A DNA stretch of 16,046 bases. Origin: Pseudomonadota bacterium (GTDB lineage Bacteria; Pseudomonadota; Alphaproteobacteria; Rhizobiales; Hyphomicrobiaceae). Each line of letters opens with the position of its first letter. Position 1 is the stretch's first letter. Where the stretch lies: NCBI GenBank assembly GCA_023426855.1, contig JAEZBU010000009.1, forward strand, positions 1 to 16,046. Direction: 5' to 3'. The notes beneath the pieces are model-generated. The model saw nothing but the letters and a program-made list of their open reading frames with translations, was not told where the DNA came from and ran no database searches. Both the position numbers and the translations under genes were made by a program. Positions 6,809 through 15,178 of the stretch are shown here, piece by piece.

Positions 6809-7972
6809 TTAGCTGACGATCGCGCGATCCGTGCCGCGCCGCCAGTTGGTGCCATCGCTGAATGCCAGTGTTGCGCCGCCTGCCTCGTTGGAGACGTAGG
6901 CAATCGCGCCCGCGCCGACAGATGATGCACTTGGCAAACCTGCGACGGTATAGTTTCCGAGGCGAACCGGCCCATTAACGTGAAGTTTGGCGGTCGGAGA
7001 CGCGGTGCCGATGCCGAGATTGCCAACCTGCGCATGCAGATAACCGTCACCGTTGGCAGCCAGATAGGTGTTCGCCGATGACGTGTTGTTGCCGCGCAGA
7101 ATACGAACGCCGACACTTCCCGATGTGTTGGTGCCTCTGAAATAGCGGATTTCCGCAGACGCTGTTTCGCTGCCCGGAATGACGTCATAGTCGAACAGCG
7201 CATCGAGGCTGCCAGTGCCGCCGTCGAAGTGCCAGAGGGTGGTATAGGTGTTGGTCGCGCCGACGCGGAGGCCGGAACCGAACTGGGTTCTGATGTCGAG
7301 GCGCGCCTGTGGTGATGTGTTGCGAATACCGATGTTTCCCGTGGCGTGATCAATGGTTAGTGGCTGGCTCCAGGATGCGCCGTCGCTACTGACTTTGAAC
7401 GCCAGTTTATCGTCACCCGCGGTGCCGATCTCGGCGCGGCCGGATGCAGCAGTTTGAAACAGCAAGGATGCCGTATCGCCGGAACCGTCCTTGTTGATTT
7501 TCACGCGCATGTCGCCCGAGCCCGGCGTCACGTCGTCGTGGTTGAACAAAGCGGCATCGGATTTGACCGCCAGCCGGTTAACGGAATCCGCAGTGGTATT
7601 GATGCCGACCATCGGCGTGGGATTGATGCTCGACGTGCCCGGGATCCAATTTTCCCCGTCCCAGGCGAGCAGGGTATTCTCGTCGGCGATCCAGATGATC
7701 CACCCGGCGTGGGGCGCGTAAAAAGTCCAAGCGCCGTCCTGATAGGTGGCGATGTTGCGATCCTGATCCTCCCATTCCTCGGTTGCTGACGCGGCGACGA
7801 TATAGCGATCACCATTGGTCGGCGACGGCGGCGGCGATGTGAGATCGCGATCGACCACGGACAGGTGCACAAGAGCGTCCAGGGCACGGATCGCTTCGTT
7901 ATGGGTGACGTGCTTCTGGGCCTGCGCGGCCATGATGTAGGGCAGGCGGAGATTGGGTGTGGTCTCTGTCAT
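6809..7972 (-). CDS. DUF2793 protein, phage tail-fibre-like
   Basis: A 387-residue protein whose N-terminal about 110 residues match the DUF2793 pattern: PNLRLPYIMAAQAQKHVTHN (6-25), LDALVHLSV, DRYIVA, and W-rich strands ending WDGENW. These domains are common in alphaproteobacterial prophages and gene-transfer-agent regions. The rest is beta-rich and carries two copies of the fibre motif GNIGIRNTSPQARLDI (212-227) and GNLGIGTASPTAKLHV (317-332), then a tail FSDGTNWRRGTDRAIVS of the type that ends many tail-fibre proteins. It probably forms an elongated, perhaps trimeric, fibre that binds a surface ligand. No signal peptide is seen. AGAGG (7984-7980) lies 7 nt before ATG 7972-7970. No other phage gene is present in the window. 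It follows the giant glycosyltransferase by 94 nt on the same strand. Confidence 0.85.
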   Translation of the reverse strand: MTETTPNLRLPYIMAAQAQKHVTHNEAIRALDALVHLSVVDRDLTSPPPSPTNGDRYIVAASATEEWEDQDRNIATYQDGAWTFYAPHAGWIIWIADENTLLAWDGENWIPGTSSINPTPMVGINTTADSVNRLAVKSDAALFNHDDVTPGSGDMRVKINKDGSGDTASLLFQTAASGRAEIGTAGDDKLAFKVSSDGASWSQPLTIDHATGNIGIRNTSPQARLDIRTQFGSGLRVGATNTYTTLWHFDGGTGSLDALFDYDVIPGSETASAEIRYFRGTNTSGSVGVRILRGNNTSSANTYLAANGDGYLHAQVGNLGIGTASPTAKLHVNGPVRLGNYTVAGLPSASSVGAGAIAYVSNEAGGATLAFSDGTNWRRGTDRAIVS

Positions 7973-7979
7973 GGCAGGG

Positions 7980-7984
7980 CCTCT
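7980..7984 (-). promoter_or_regulatory. ribosome binding site of the DUF2793 gene
   Basis: AGAGG (CCTCT on the plus strand) lies 7 nt upstream of ATG 7972-7970. It is a good Shine-Dalgarno and shows the gene can be translated independently of the upstream operon. Confidence 0.55.
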
Positions 7985-8058
7985 GGCGCGTTGCTTTGCG
8001 ACAGGTTAGGCCCGGCTCGCGGGCGCGGGGATTAGTCGAACGCCCGTGGTCGTGCTTG

Positions 8059-8079
8059 GGCCGGCGCTATTGCGCGGCC
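8059..8079 (-). terminator. weak stem-loop at the end of the giant glycosyltransferase gene
   Basis: GGCC-G-GCGC (8059-8067), loop TATT (8068-8071) and GCGC-GGCC (8072-8079) can form an 8-bp GC-rich stem with one bulged base, spanning the TAG stop at 8069-8067. No T-run follows in the minus-strand direction, so it is not a classic intrinsic terminator. It could attenuate readthrough into the DUF2793 gene or stabilise the mRNA 3' end. Confidence 0.25.
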
Positions 8080-11000
8080 GGCAGGCGAATATCGGTCTCG
8101 ATCGGATGGCCGAGGATGGCATCGATCGTTTCCGACGGCATGTCGCCTGGCGCCCATGTCCGCGCGCGCTTTGGCTTTGGCCGCCAGAGATGTTCCACCA
8201 CCTCACCGACAGATGCGACTGTCGGCAGATCCCTGAAAACGTCAGCAGTATTTGCCTCACCGCTCAGCCAGACGACACCCGGAACGGCAAGCATATCGAG
8301 CAGGGCGGGCGTGCGCGCGAAATGGCAGGCGTCCTGCCGAACAATGACCAGTCGGGCCGATCCGAGAATGGAGAGCAGTGCTTTCGCGCTTTCCGGGGTG
8401 ATGATCGTCAGCCCGTCGATCATCCTGCGCACATCGGCGCTGGGATCAGCCGCGCGAACGCCACTGGCGACCAGCAAGGCGACGTCGCAGGTCGCGAAAC
8501 GTGCCGAGATTGCCTTCTTGAGTTCGGTCGCGAACTGGAGGATTTCCCCGTTGAGATGTTCGGCAAGCAGTACGATCGTATCCGGCTTGACGTACATGCC
8601 GGCGAGGTAGCGCTGCTCTTTGCTGTTGTGGGCGATACCGATTTCAGCACCGGTGAACGGGCCGGCAATCGGTTGGGGAACCTGAGCCTGATCGGCAGAT
8701 GACAGCAGAGCGCCGTCGCAGGTGACAACACGCGCGCTGGAATTGTGCCGGCGTACCAGATTGTCGATCGCGGTCGAGAACGCAGCGCTGCCGATCGCCA
8801 AAATCGTTGATGTTGTCGGCGCGCGCCGTTCGATCAAGATTTCCAGTTCCTGCGATATGAGGGGATCGGGGTGACCGGAGATCAGAGTGGAGCGTCCAGA
8901 TGGCAGGCCCAGCTGATGCAGCGCTGAAGCGCTGTTGATCCAGAGGTCGGCCTCGATATCGACCGTTTCCGTGATCGCTGCGAGGCGATTGAGCTGGACG
9001 TGAACCGCGCCACCGGTGTCGGCTATTGGGTCGATGAGCCGCGTCGTCAGCTTGATCACGGTCGCAGGGATCTCGCAGCGCACCTCGAACTTGCCGTGGA
9101 CGCGGAACGAGCGGCTTTCGTGGCCGGCCAATGCGTTGATTGTGATTTCCGTTGCGAAATGTGCGACGCCACGAATGAGAAGTTCCTGCGTCTGATCGGG
9201 CAGAGCGACGATGAGTTCGTCGCTGACGAAGCGCCACGGATGCTCCGACGCAACGGCGTGTCCGGCGCCGGATAGAATGACCGGTGCGGAGATTTCGACC
9301 CGATCACAGGCCGCCAGAATGTCCTCGTCCGGCGCGGTTGCGTGGACGACATCGAGTTCGCTCCACCCCACGTTGTCGTGGCGCAGTTGCCCCATGTTGT
9401 GCAGGGCATGTTCCCTATCGCGGATCGCCAGCGTCACGGTTTCGAGCGTGACAGGCAGGCTCGATTTCAACTCGCGTGCAAGCGATGGCGCGAGTTTTTG
9501 CGACTGTACGATCAGTTCGCGCACGCGACCCTGGTCCGCGAGATAGGAGACAAGCTGAGCCGCGTGGCTCAGTGGGGCGAAGCGCAGGCAGGATGCCTCT
9601 TCGCAAATCACGATGATATCTCCGCCATTGTGCGTCCCCAGAGCACGCCGGACATTGCTCAGAAATCGCTCGGAGATTTTCGGCCATGCATAACGCCCGA
9701 GAATGATCTCCAGGGCGGGGCGCGGGTCGAAAGCCTTGTCCCGAAAGCGTTGGACAACTGCTTTCGTCTCGGCGGCGAAACCGTGCAGCGCAACCGTGAA
9801 CACGCCGTCCTGTGGCCCGAGCGCAAAGCCACGCTGGCCGAAATCAGATGTCACGACGGGCAGCCCGTGCGCGAGATAGTCAGGCACCTTGAGGTTCGAG
9901 CCGCCACCACCGATCATCGGATTCAGGCCGACTTTGGCTTGCCTCAGCAGGTAGGATTTCATGGCCGCGCTGACGAAACCTGCCGCGAATGCATTTGCGC
10001 CGAAGGACTGCAAATCCATCGACAAGCCAACTTGGCCGATGATGAGAAACTGTATTTCGGGCGCTTGCGGCGCGACGACGGAGATCAGAAACTCGGCCGC
10101 GGTCAGGTTCGGCCGATGACCGCTGCCGAGAAACACGGCAATCGTTTCATCCAGGCCCGCGCGGCGGCGTGCGCCAACAACATAGACGCGCCGGATGTTG
10201 TGATCTGATGCGATGAGGCGGGATAGAAGTCTGGCGCGCGCGCTCACCTCCTGTGCACTGGATAGAGCGGCGGCAAGTTCGACTGGATCTGGCGCTCTTT
10301 TCAAGATCGCGCGATAAGCCGCATCAGCGAACGCTGGGCCGGCCAGGGCATCGAACTCTTCGATCAGATATAAATTGCGGTCGAAGAACTGCGGCATGCC
10401 CCAGCGGTGCTCACCGGCCAGCATGTCGGCGATGGTCGGCGGTTCGCATGCGCTGATATCGACGCCATTCTCAGCCACGATGACATTGCGGGCGCCGTGT
10501 TGGCGAAAGTGCGCCGCATCGCTTTCCGAGCACGCGGCGATGAGAGCCGCATTGTCGGTCATCCACCCTTCCTGCCGCGCGATCTCCGGGATCAGCGTCT
10601 CGCGCTTTGGGTGTGTTTCGAGGGCATCGCGTTTCAGTTTGGATTCGACGTTGTGGGAATCGTGGACGCTGCGGCGGCGCGATACGAGATGCTCATAGAC
10701 CGGCAGCATGAACGGATGAGAAAAGACGATGCCGTCTGCATCCGCGAGGATACGCTCAGCGGTATCCAGCCACAGCGGGTTGTCGGCGACAGTCATCGGA
10801 TAGGTGAAATCATTGATCGATGAATAGGTGGCGCGATTGGCGTTGGTTGCCTCAGCGATCTGATGAGCGGTCGCTGGCAGCTCAATGCTCACGATCTGAT
10901 CGGACAGCGTATTGATTTGAAAATGTGATCGCCCGAAACTGAGGATGACGATCCGCTCGTCAGGGCAAGCCGCACTATACAGTCCGCGGATCCGCGCCTC

Positions 11001-12299
11001 GCCTCCATTGTCGCTGCCGCGTACAGGAAACTCGTTCAACACAACCAGCCTGCGAGACGAACCGTCGAGCTTCCACGGCGCCGGCTTTTTCAAAGCATCG
11101 AGCAAGGTGCGGCTGAGGCTCGGCCAGTGCCACAGATGCTGGGTGGATTGCCGCCAGGCGTGCCGTTCGTCGGCGGATGGTGTGGCGCCGGCGACATGCG
11201 CCAGCGTTGCGGCCATGTCTTCCAGCGAAGCGACGTGAATATTGTCGAGCGTCGAAGGAAAACCACGCAGCCCGAGCGGGGTTGTGACGATACGCAAACC
11301 ATGTGCGAGATAGTCGGCGATTTTGACGTTGGAGCCGCCTCCGGCAGCCATGGGATTGAGGCCGATGTGGCACGTTTTCAGGAGATCGGCGAGGTTGCCG
11401 TCTTCCAGCTCGTAGTGGAGGCGAACGTTGCTCGGCGTATGAACGCCATCCAGGGCGCGACAGACGCCGCCGACAACATGAAAGGCGATATCGCGCAGAC
11501 GTGGGGCCAACGTCTCCACAATAAAGCGCGCGGCGGCGACATTGGGTGGCCAGTTGCTGCCCATGAAAACGACCGAACTGGCCGCAGTCTTTCCGAGTGC
11601 GGCCCTGAGATCCGTATCGTCAGAAAACCGCGATTGCGACCCATTCGGCAGCGAAACGAAGGCGTTTGGGGCAACGCCGCACAATGCCATCAGCTTGGTT
11701 TGATCATCCGGGGAGGCGACCGCGATATGATCTGCGATCCGGCAAAGCCGGTATTCGAGCTGTCCAATCAACGAAAGGTAATCATGGCCCGGACCTTCAT
11801 CTAGCCGCTGGGCCGCCAGATCGAATTCGCAATTGTGGCTGAGATAAACAATGCGCTTCCCGGTGCGGTCCAATCCGGAAATCGCCGGTAACGCACAGGG
11901 GTGCTGAATGACAATGACGTCGCTATCGGGCCAATGCTGGTGGAGGGTGGCCATGAAGCTGCGATGTCGCTGAACGGCCAGCGCCATGGCAATATCCGCG
12001 CCGCCGGCGGCGATATTCTGCCGTTTGAATTCGGCATGCCATTGCTGGTAGGCGGCCGTTTTCGAGAAGCGCCATTCCTCGAATGTCGGCGAAAAACGCA
12101 CGATCTCATCACGCGTGCCCGCATATGTCGGCGTCATCGAAACCACGTGATACTGACGCGAAAGTGCGTCGAGCACGTGGAACGATCGCTGTTCGCCTCC
12201 GGATTTCGCGGGATGGAACGAGGGAAAGAAATTCAGCGCAAGTAGCTTCGGCCTGCGCGGGATGCTGGCGAGTTGTGTGGCAGGCGACACGATTGTCAT
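8067..12299 (-). CDS. giant tandem GT4 glycosyltransferase with DUF4214-like insert
   Basis: A 1410-residue protein with an internally duplicated GT4 unit. Module 1 (about 17-402) and module 2 (about 417-888) share GGExR (34-38; 432-436), SHNxE (154-158; 548-552), a GS...PN turn (247-253; 725-731) and GLNP...GGGSN.K..DYLAHGL (313-335; 791-813). In both, aspartate (D329, D807) replaces the second glutamate of the usual EX7E, a pattern I have seen in other GT4 proteins. Module 2 is longer because an about 85-residue helical segment (620-704; ADAAYRAILKRAPDPVELAA, 658-677) resembling DUF4214 sits between its acceptor and donor domains. Residues 893-1410 are unassigned: Rossmann-like pieces around a beta-rich stretch (about 1020-1110). 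It likely adds two successive sugars in the cytoplasm. The start overlaps the upstream stop as ATGA. Confidence 0.9.
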   Translation of the reverse strand: MTIVSPATQLASIPRRPKLLALNFFPSFHPAKSGGEQRSFHVLDALSRQYHVVSMTPTYAGTRDEIVRFSPTFEEWRFSKTAAYQQWHAEFKRQNIAAGGADIAMALAVQRHRSFMATLHQHWPDSDVIVIQHPCALPAISGLDRTGKRIVYLSHNCEFDLAAQRLDEGPGHDYLSLIGQLEYRLCRIADHIAVASPDDQTKLMALCGVAPNAFVSLPNGSQSRFSDDTDLRAALGKTAASSVVFMGSNWPPNVAAARFIVETLAPRLRDIAFHVVGGVCRALDGVHTPSNVRLHYELEDGNLADLLKTCHIGLNPMAAGGGSNVKIADYLAHGLRIVTTPLGLRGFPSTLDNIHVASLEDMAATLAHVAGATPSADERHAWRQSTQHLWHWPSLSRTLLDALKKPAPWKLDGSSRRLVVLNEFPVRGSDNGGEARIRGLYSAACPDERIVILSFGRSHFQINTLSDQIVSIELPATAHQIAEATNANRATYSSINDFTYPMTVADNPLWLDTAERILADADGIVFSHPFMLPVYEHLVSRRRSVHDSHNVESKLKRDALETHPKRETLIPEIARQEGWMTDNAALIAACSESDAAHFRQHGARNVIVAENGVDISACEPPTIADMLAGEHRWGMPQFFDRNLYLIEEFDALAGPAFADAAYRAILKRAPDPVELAAALSSAQEVSARARLLSRLIASDHNIRRVYVVGARRRAGLDETIAVFLGSGHRPNLTAAEFLISVVAPQAPEIQFLIIGQVGLSMDLQSFGANAFAAGFVSAAMKSYLLRQAKVGLNPMIGGGGSNLKVPDYLAHGLPVVTSDFGQRGFALGPQDGVFTVALHGFAAETKAVVQRFRDKAFDPRPALEIILGRYAWPKISERFLSNVRRALGTHNGGDIIVICEEASCLRFAPLSHAAQLVSYLADQGRVRELIVQSQKLAPSLARELKSSLPVTLETVTLAIRDREHALHNMGQLRHDNVGWSELDVVHATAPDEDILAACDRVEISAPVILSGAGHAVASEHPWRFVSDELIVALPDQTQELLIRGVAHFATEITINALAGHESRSFRVHGKFEVRCEIPATVIKLTTRLIDPIADTGGAVHVQLNRLAAITETVDIEADLWINSASALHQLGLPSGRSTLISGHPDPLISQELEILIERRAPTTSTILAIGSAAFSTAIDNLVRRHNSSARVVTCDGALLSSADQAQVPQPIAGPFTGAEIGIAHNSKEQRYLAGMYVKPDTIVLLAEHLNGEILQFATELKKAISARFATCDVALLVASGVRAADPSADVRRMIDGLTIITPESAKALLSILGSARLVIVRQDACHFARTPALLDMLAVPGVVWLSGEANTADVFRDLPTVASVGEVVEHLWRPKPKRARTWAPGDMPSETIDAILGHPIETDIRLPAAQ

Positions 12300-13957
12300 G
12301 CCACAGCCCTGAACGTGAGCGCCGAGATCGCGACGGATAGCGCACGCGTATCTGATGAACCGGGATCAAGCGCGCAAGGTCGGGCGGCATGCGCGGTCGC
12401 GAGCCGGATCACGATGCCCTTGCGCGTGCCGGGTTGCGGATTGATACGCCAGGAGCAGACCCAATCGTGATTGCGTTCATCACGCCACGCATCGGCGCGC
12501 GGCAATTTCGCTCCGTTGACGAACAGTTCGAGATGGTCGAGCGCATCGCGGGTCAGGGCACTATAGCCGGCCAGTTCGACAACGGTTGGCCGATCTACGA
12601 CGATCTGCGTGGCGACAACGGCCTCATCGGCCATCCAGCGGAACTTGCGACCATGCGGGCAGCGTTCAGTCTCATACCAGCCGCGGCCAAAACCGGGATC
12701 ATCCGGCTTGATCGTGATACCGTCGCACGAGGAAATCTGCTGCATGAATGGCGACGGGTAGATAGGTTTGCCCGCCTTCACGCCGGTCGACGATAAGGCG
12801 CGGCGCAATCGCAGGAATGTGTGCTCGAAACTGCGTTCGGCCGAAAACGCGTCCGCGTCGCATTTGGCGTTTGCAGCCAGTTCCTGTCTCAAAGGCGCAT
12901 TTCTCAAAAGGCGCAACACTGCGGTGGCCAAGGCATCATCATCCCGAGGCGGGACGAGCAGGCCGTTGTGCTCGTCTCGAATGACTTCCGATACCGCGCT
13001 GGCATCGGAAACGACGATTGGCAGTCCTTCTTCCATGGCTTCCAGAAGCGCCTGCGAGCATCCGCCTTCGTAGACCGTCGGCAGAATGAACAGATCGCTG
13101 GCCCGCAGAAGACGGCGCACGTCGTCGCGAAATCCTGCCAGCTTGACCACGTCGCCAAGGTCATTGGCGGTGATCCAGCCGGACATGCTTTCCTGTAATT
13201 CGCCGTGCCCGGCCCAGAGAAATACGGTGTCTGGATGAGCATCGCGGATGGTTGGAACGGCGGCCATCAACGTCTCATAGCCCTTTTGCGGGGCGAGCCG
13301 GCCGACGGTCATCGCGATCCGGCAATGTGCCGGCAAGCCGAATTCCTTGCACACGCTGTGACGTGCGGCTTCCCTGGATTGAAGCGCGGATGCTTGCGGG
13401 AGCAGATGCGCCAATCCTATTGGTCCGACATGAAACGAGTCGACGCTTTTGGGCGGCAGCGACCAGTGTGTCTCGATGAGACGCGCGCTGTATCGGGAGT
13501 TTGCGAACCAAACCTGCCGCTTCCCGATGGCCTGGCGCGCGTCCGAAAGGACGAAATCCGTGTTTTCCACCGCAGGTGGCACGAGCGCGAATTTGACCAG
13601 TGTCGGAATCCCGCAGTCCGCGCATCCGGCGATCAGACCCTGTCCGCGTTTCGGCCAGGGCATCGGTATGAACACTGCGTCAGGCGCGACGCTATCGAGA
13701 ACCTGCCACGCGGCGTGGCGCTGTATTTCGGTGCGCTGCTGTGTGTCGTTGAGCTCGAATGTGCATGACAGTGGTTCGACCGCGATGTCATTGAGATCGC
13801 AAAGCTGATTGAGATAGTCCGTCTCTGGGATCTGTGGAAACGACGCAATGACGTGCAGCCCATGGCAGTCGCGGAAATACTTGAGCGCAGAAAGCGCATT
13901 ATATTCGCAGCCGCCGTGACCATTGCTCGGCAATATCGTCAGGAGTTTATGACTCAA
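12296..13957 (-). CDS. GT4 glycosyltransferase with C-terminal beta domain
   Basis: A 553-residue glycosyltransferase. Residues 1-390 are GT4: NGHGGCEYN glycine loop (12-20), WFANSRYSA, the donor-domain opening MTVGRLAPQKGYETL (216-230), WAGHGE, and LPTVYEGGCSQALLEAMEEG (292-311). The two glutamates there (E297, E306) are separated by eight residues rather than the usual seven. Residues 410-550 form a beta-rich tail starting GWYE...FRWMADE (426-445), which matches the tail of the TPR glycosyltransferase at 1477. The start is TTG 13957-13955: the same frame is closed by TAG 13969-13967, the stop of the upstream gene, leaving only AGG TTT GCG before the TTG, and AGAGG lies 6 nt upstream. Its stop overlaps the giant transferase by ATGA, so the two are translationally coupled and probably act in one pathway. 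Confidence 0.9.
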   Translation of the reverse strand: MSHKLLTILPSNGHGGCEYNALSALKYFRDCHGLHVIASFPQIPETDYLNQLCDLNDIAVEPLSCTFELNDTQQRTEIQRHAAWQVLDSVAPDAVFIPMPWPKRGQGLIAGCADCGIPTLVKFALVPPAVENTDFVLSDARQAIGKRQVWFANSRYSARLIETHWSLPPKSVDSFHVGPIGLAHLLPQASALQSREAARHSVCKEFGLPAHCRIAMTVGRLAPQKGYETLMAAVPTIRDAHPDTVFLWAGHGELQESMSGWITANDLGDVVKLAGFRDDVRRLLRASDLFILPTVYEGGCSQALLEAMEEGLPIVVSDASAVSEVIRDEHNGLLVPPRDDDALATAVLRLLRNAPLRQELAANAKCDADAFSAERSFEHTFLRLRRALSSTGVKAGKPIYPSPFMQQISSCDGITIKPDDPGFGRGWYETERCPHGRKFRWMADEAVVATQIVVDRPTVVELAGYSALTRDALDHLELFVNGAKLPRADAWRDERNHDWVCSWRINPQPGTRKGIVIRLATAHAARPCALDPGSSDTRALSVAISALTFRAVA

Positions 13958-13963
13958 CGCAAA

Positions 13964-13968
13964 CCTCT
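13964..13968 (-). promoter_or_regulatory. ribosome binding site deciding a TTG start
   Basis: AGAGG (CCTCT on the plus strand) lies 6 nt upstream of TTG 13957-13955 and overlaps the stop codon of the preceding gene. Only three sense codons separate that stop from the TTG, so no other start is available nearby. Confidence 0.65.
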
Positions 13969-15178
13969 AGAGCGCATGAGCTGTGCGCAACGGATTATCG
14001 CTTGAACGCCCCTGTCTGGCAGGCCCGCTCGCCGGGCAGGCGAGCTGTGCTTCGTAAATCCTGAATGTCTTGCACGGCGGCCCCGCGATCAGTTCGGCAA
14101 GTTTGCGCATCGCCATGTTGGTCTCGAGAATCCACGAGAACTCGACCCAATCGAGTTGGTAGCTGCGCCCGAGTGCGATGATGTCTGAGAGCAAAATCGC
14201 GAGAACAGATGTCGCGAGCGGCGTACCGCGGAATTCCTGGCGAATTCCCAGCAACGGAATGCGAGCAGTTCGCCATTGATCACGCCAGACAGCCAAAGAA
14301 AGTTTGAGCCAGTTTATTGGCCAGAGGCGACCGCCAAATGAGGTGATCACCGAGTTGACGTCCGGTAGCACGACCATCATGGCTACCGGGCGACCGTCAA
14401 ATTCAACGATGCGACCGAATTTTCCGCGCATCAAAGGACGTGTCGCGCGGACCATCGCGTCTATTTCCTGATCGGCAAACGGCACGAATCCCCAATTGTC
14501 GCGCCATGCGTCGTTGAAGATGTCGAATACGATGCCGACATCGCGCGCGTACTGCGTCATGTCGAAAGATCGTAAACCGATGCGATGGGATTGCCGCGCC
14601 AAGGTGGTCAGGCGCGCAACCGGCTCTGGCATGATTGCAGGCTTCGTTCGATATGCGAGAAGGTCGATGGCTTTCACCAGGCCGCAGCTTTCAAGCAGCG
14701 TGCCCGTCCATGGTGCGGCATGACTGGTCAGAATGGCCGGCGGCGTATCGAAGCCGGAAACCAGCAGGCCGACATCCTCATTGATGGACAGATTGAACGG
14801 CCCGCGCATCCGCGCCATGCCGCGGTCGCGCAACCAATCGCCCGCGGCGGAGACGAGGCCTTGTGCGGCCTCGTTATCATTCATGCAGTCAAAGAAACCG
14901 AACTGCCCGGTTTGATCGGCATGCTGCTGCAGATGACGCCTGTTGACCTGCGCGGATATGCGGCCAACAGGTTGGCTATCTCGATAGGCCACGAAAAACG
15001 CTGCCTCGCCAAAGGAAAATAGCGGATTGTGGCGTGGAGAAATGCGTTGGCGTTCGATGTGATGCAGGGGTGGGACCCAGCACGGATCATTGGCGAAAAC
15101 CCTGGCCGGGACCGCGAGCCAATCGTCTATGCCGCGCTCATGATCAATACGTTCGATCTTCAGGGAGCGGCGGCTCAT
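13967..15178 (-). CDS. GNAT-fold acyltransferase-like protein
   Basis: A 403-residue member of a long GNAT-like family. The N-terminal half has DPCWVPPL (31-38), NPLF, AFFVAYRDSQPVGRISAQVN (60-79), QFGFFDC, WLRDRGMARMRGPFNLSINE (115-134), GLLVSGFDTPP and SHAAPWTG. The C-terminal half has a second GNAT-like core: GRIVEFDGRPVAMMVVLPDV (255-274), LLGIRQEFRGTPLA (309-322) and WVEFSWILETNMAMRKL (344-360), the last resembling the GNAT tail that meets acyl-CoA. Proteins of this shape are sometimes annotated as N-acetyltransferase. From memory, the bacterial ceramide synthase of Caulobacter is also GNAT-type, so lipid N-acylation is a hypothesis only. ATG 15178 overlaps the dehydrogenase stop as ATGA, which outweighs an ATG 102 nt further upstream at 15280. 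Nine bases separate its stop from the next gene. Confidence 0.82.
   Translation of the reverse strand: MSRRSLKIERIDHERGIDDWLAVPARVFANDPCWVPPLHHIERQRISPRHNPLFSFGEAAFFVAYRDSQPVGRISAQVNRRHLQQHADQTGQFGFFDCMNDNEAAQGLVSAAGDWLRDRGMARMRGPFNLSINEDVGLLVSGFDTPPAILTSHAAPWTGTLLESCGLVKAIDLLAYRTKPAIMPEPVARLTTLARQSHRIGLRSFDMTQYARDVGIVFDIFNDAWRDNWGFVPFADQEIDAMVRATRPLMRGKFGRIVEFDGRPVAMMVVLPDVNSVITSFGGRLWPINWLKLSLAVWRDQWRTARIPLLGIRQEFRGTPLATSVLAILLSDIIALGRSYQLDWVEFSWILETNMAMRKLAELIAGPPCKTFRIYEAQLACPASGPARQGRSSDNPLRTAHAL

Noticed and set aside
6818..6829. 12-bp palindrome GATCGCGCGATC
   Set aside because: Lies within the last codons of the DUF2793 gene and is made of common GATC/CGCG words; a chance palindrome is likely.
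7957..8702. overlapping plus-strand open frames of 217 and 218 codons
   Set aside because: Both run antisense across the end of the giant transferase and the DUF2793 start; low-complexity shadow translations.
9342..10208. 288-codon plus-strand open frame inside the giant glycosyltransferase
   Set aside because: It lies fully antisense to a gene with clear domains, and its translation shows no recognisable motif. Long antisense frames are common in GC-rich coding DNA.
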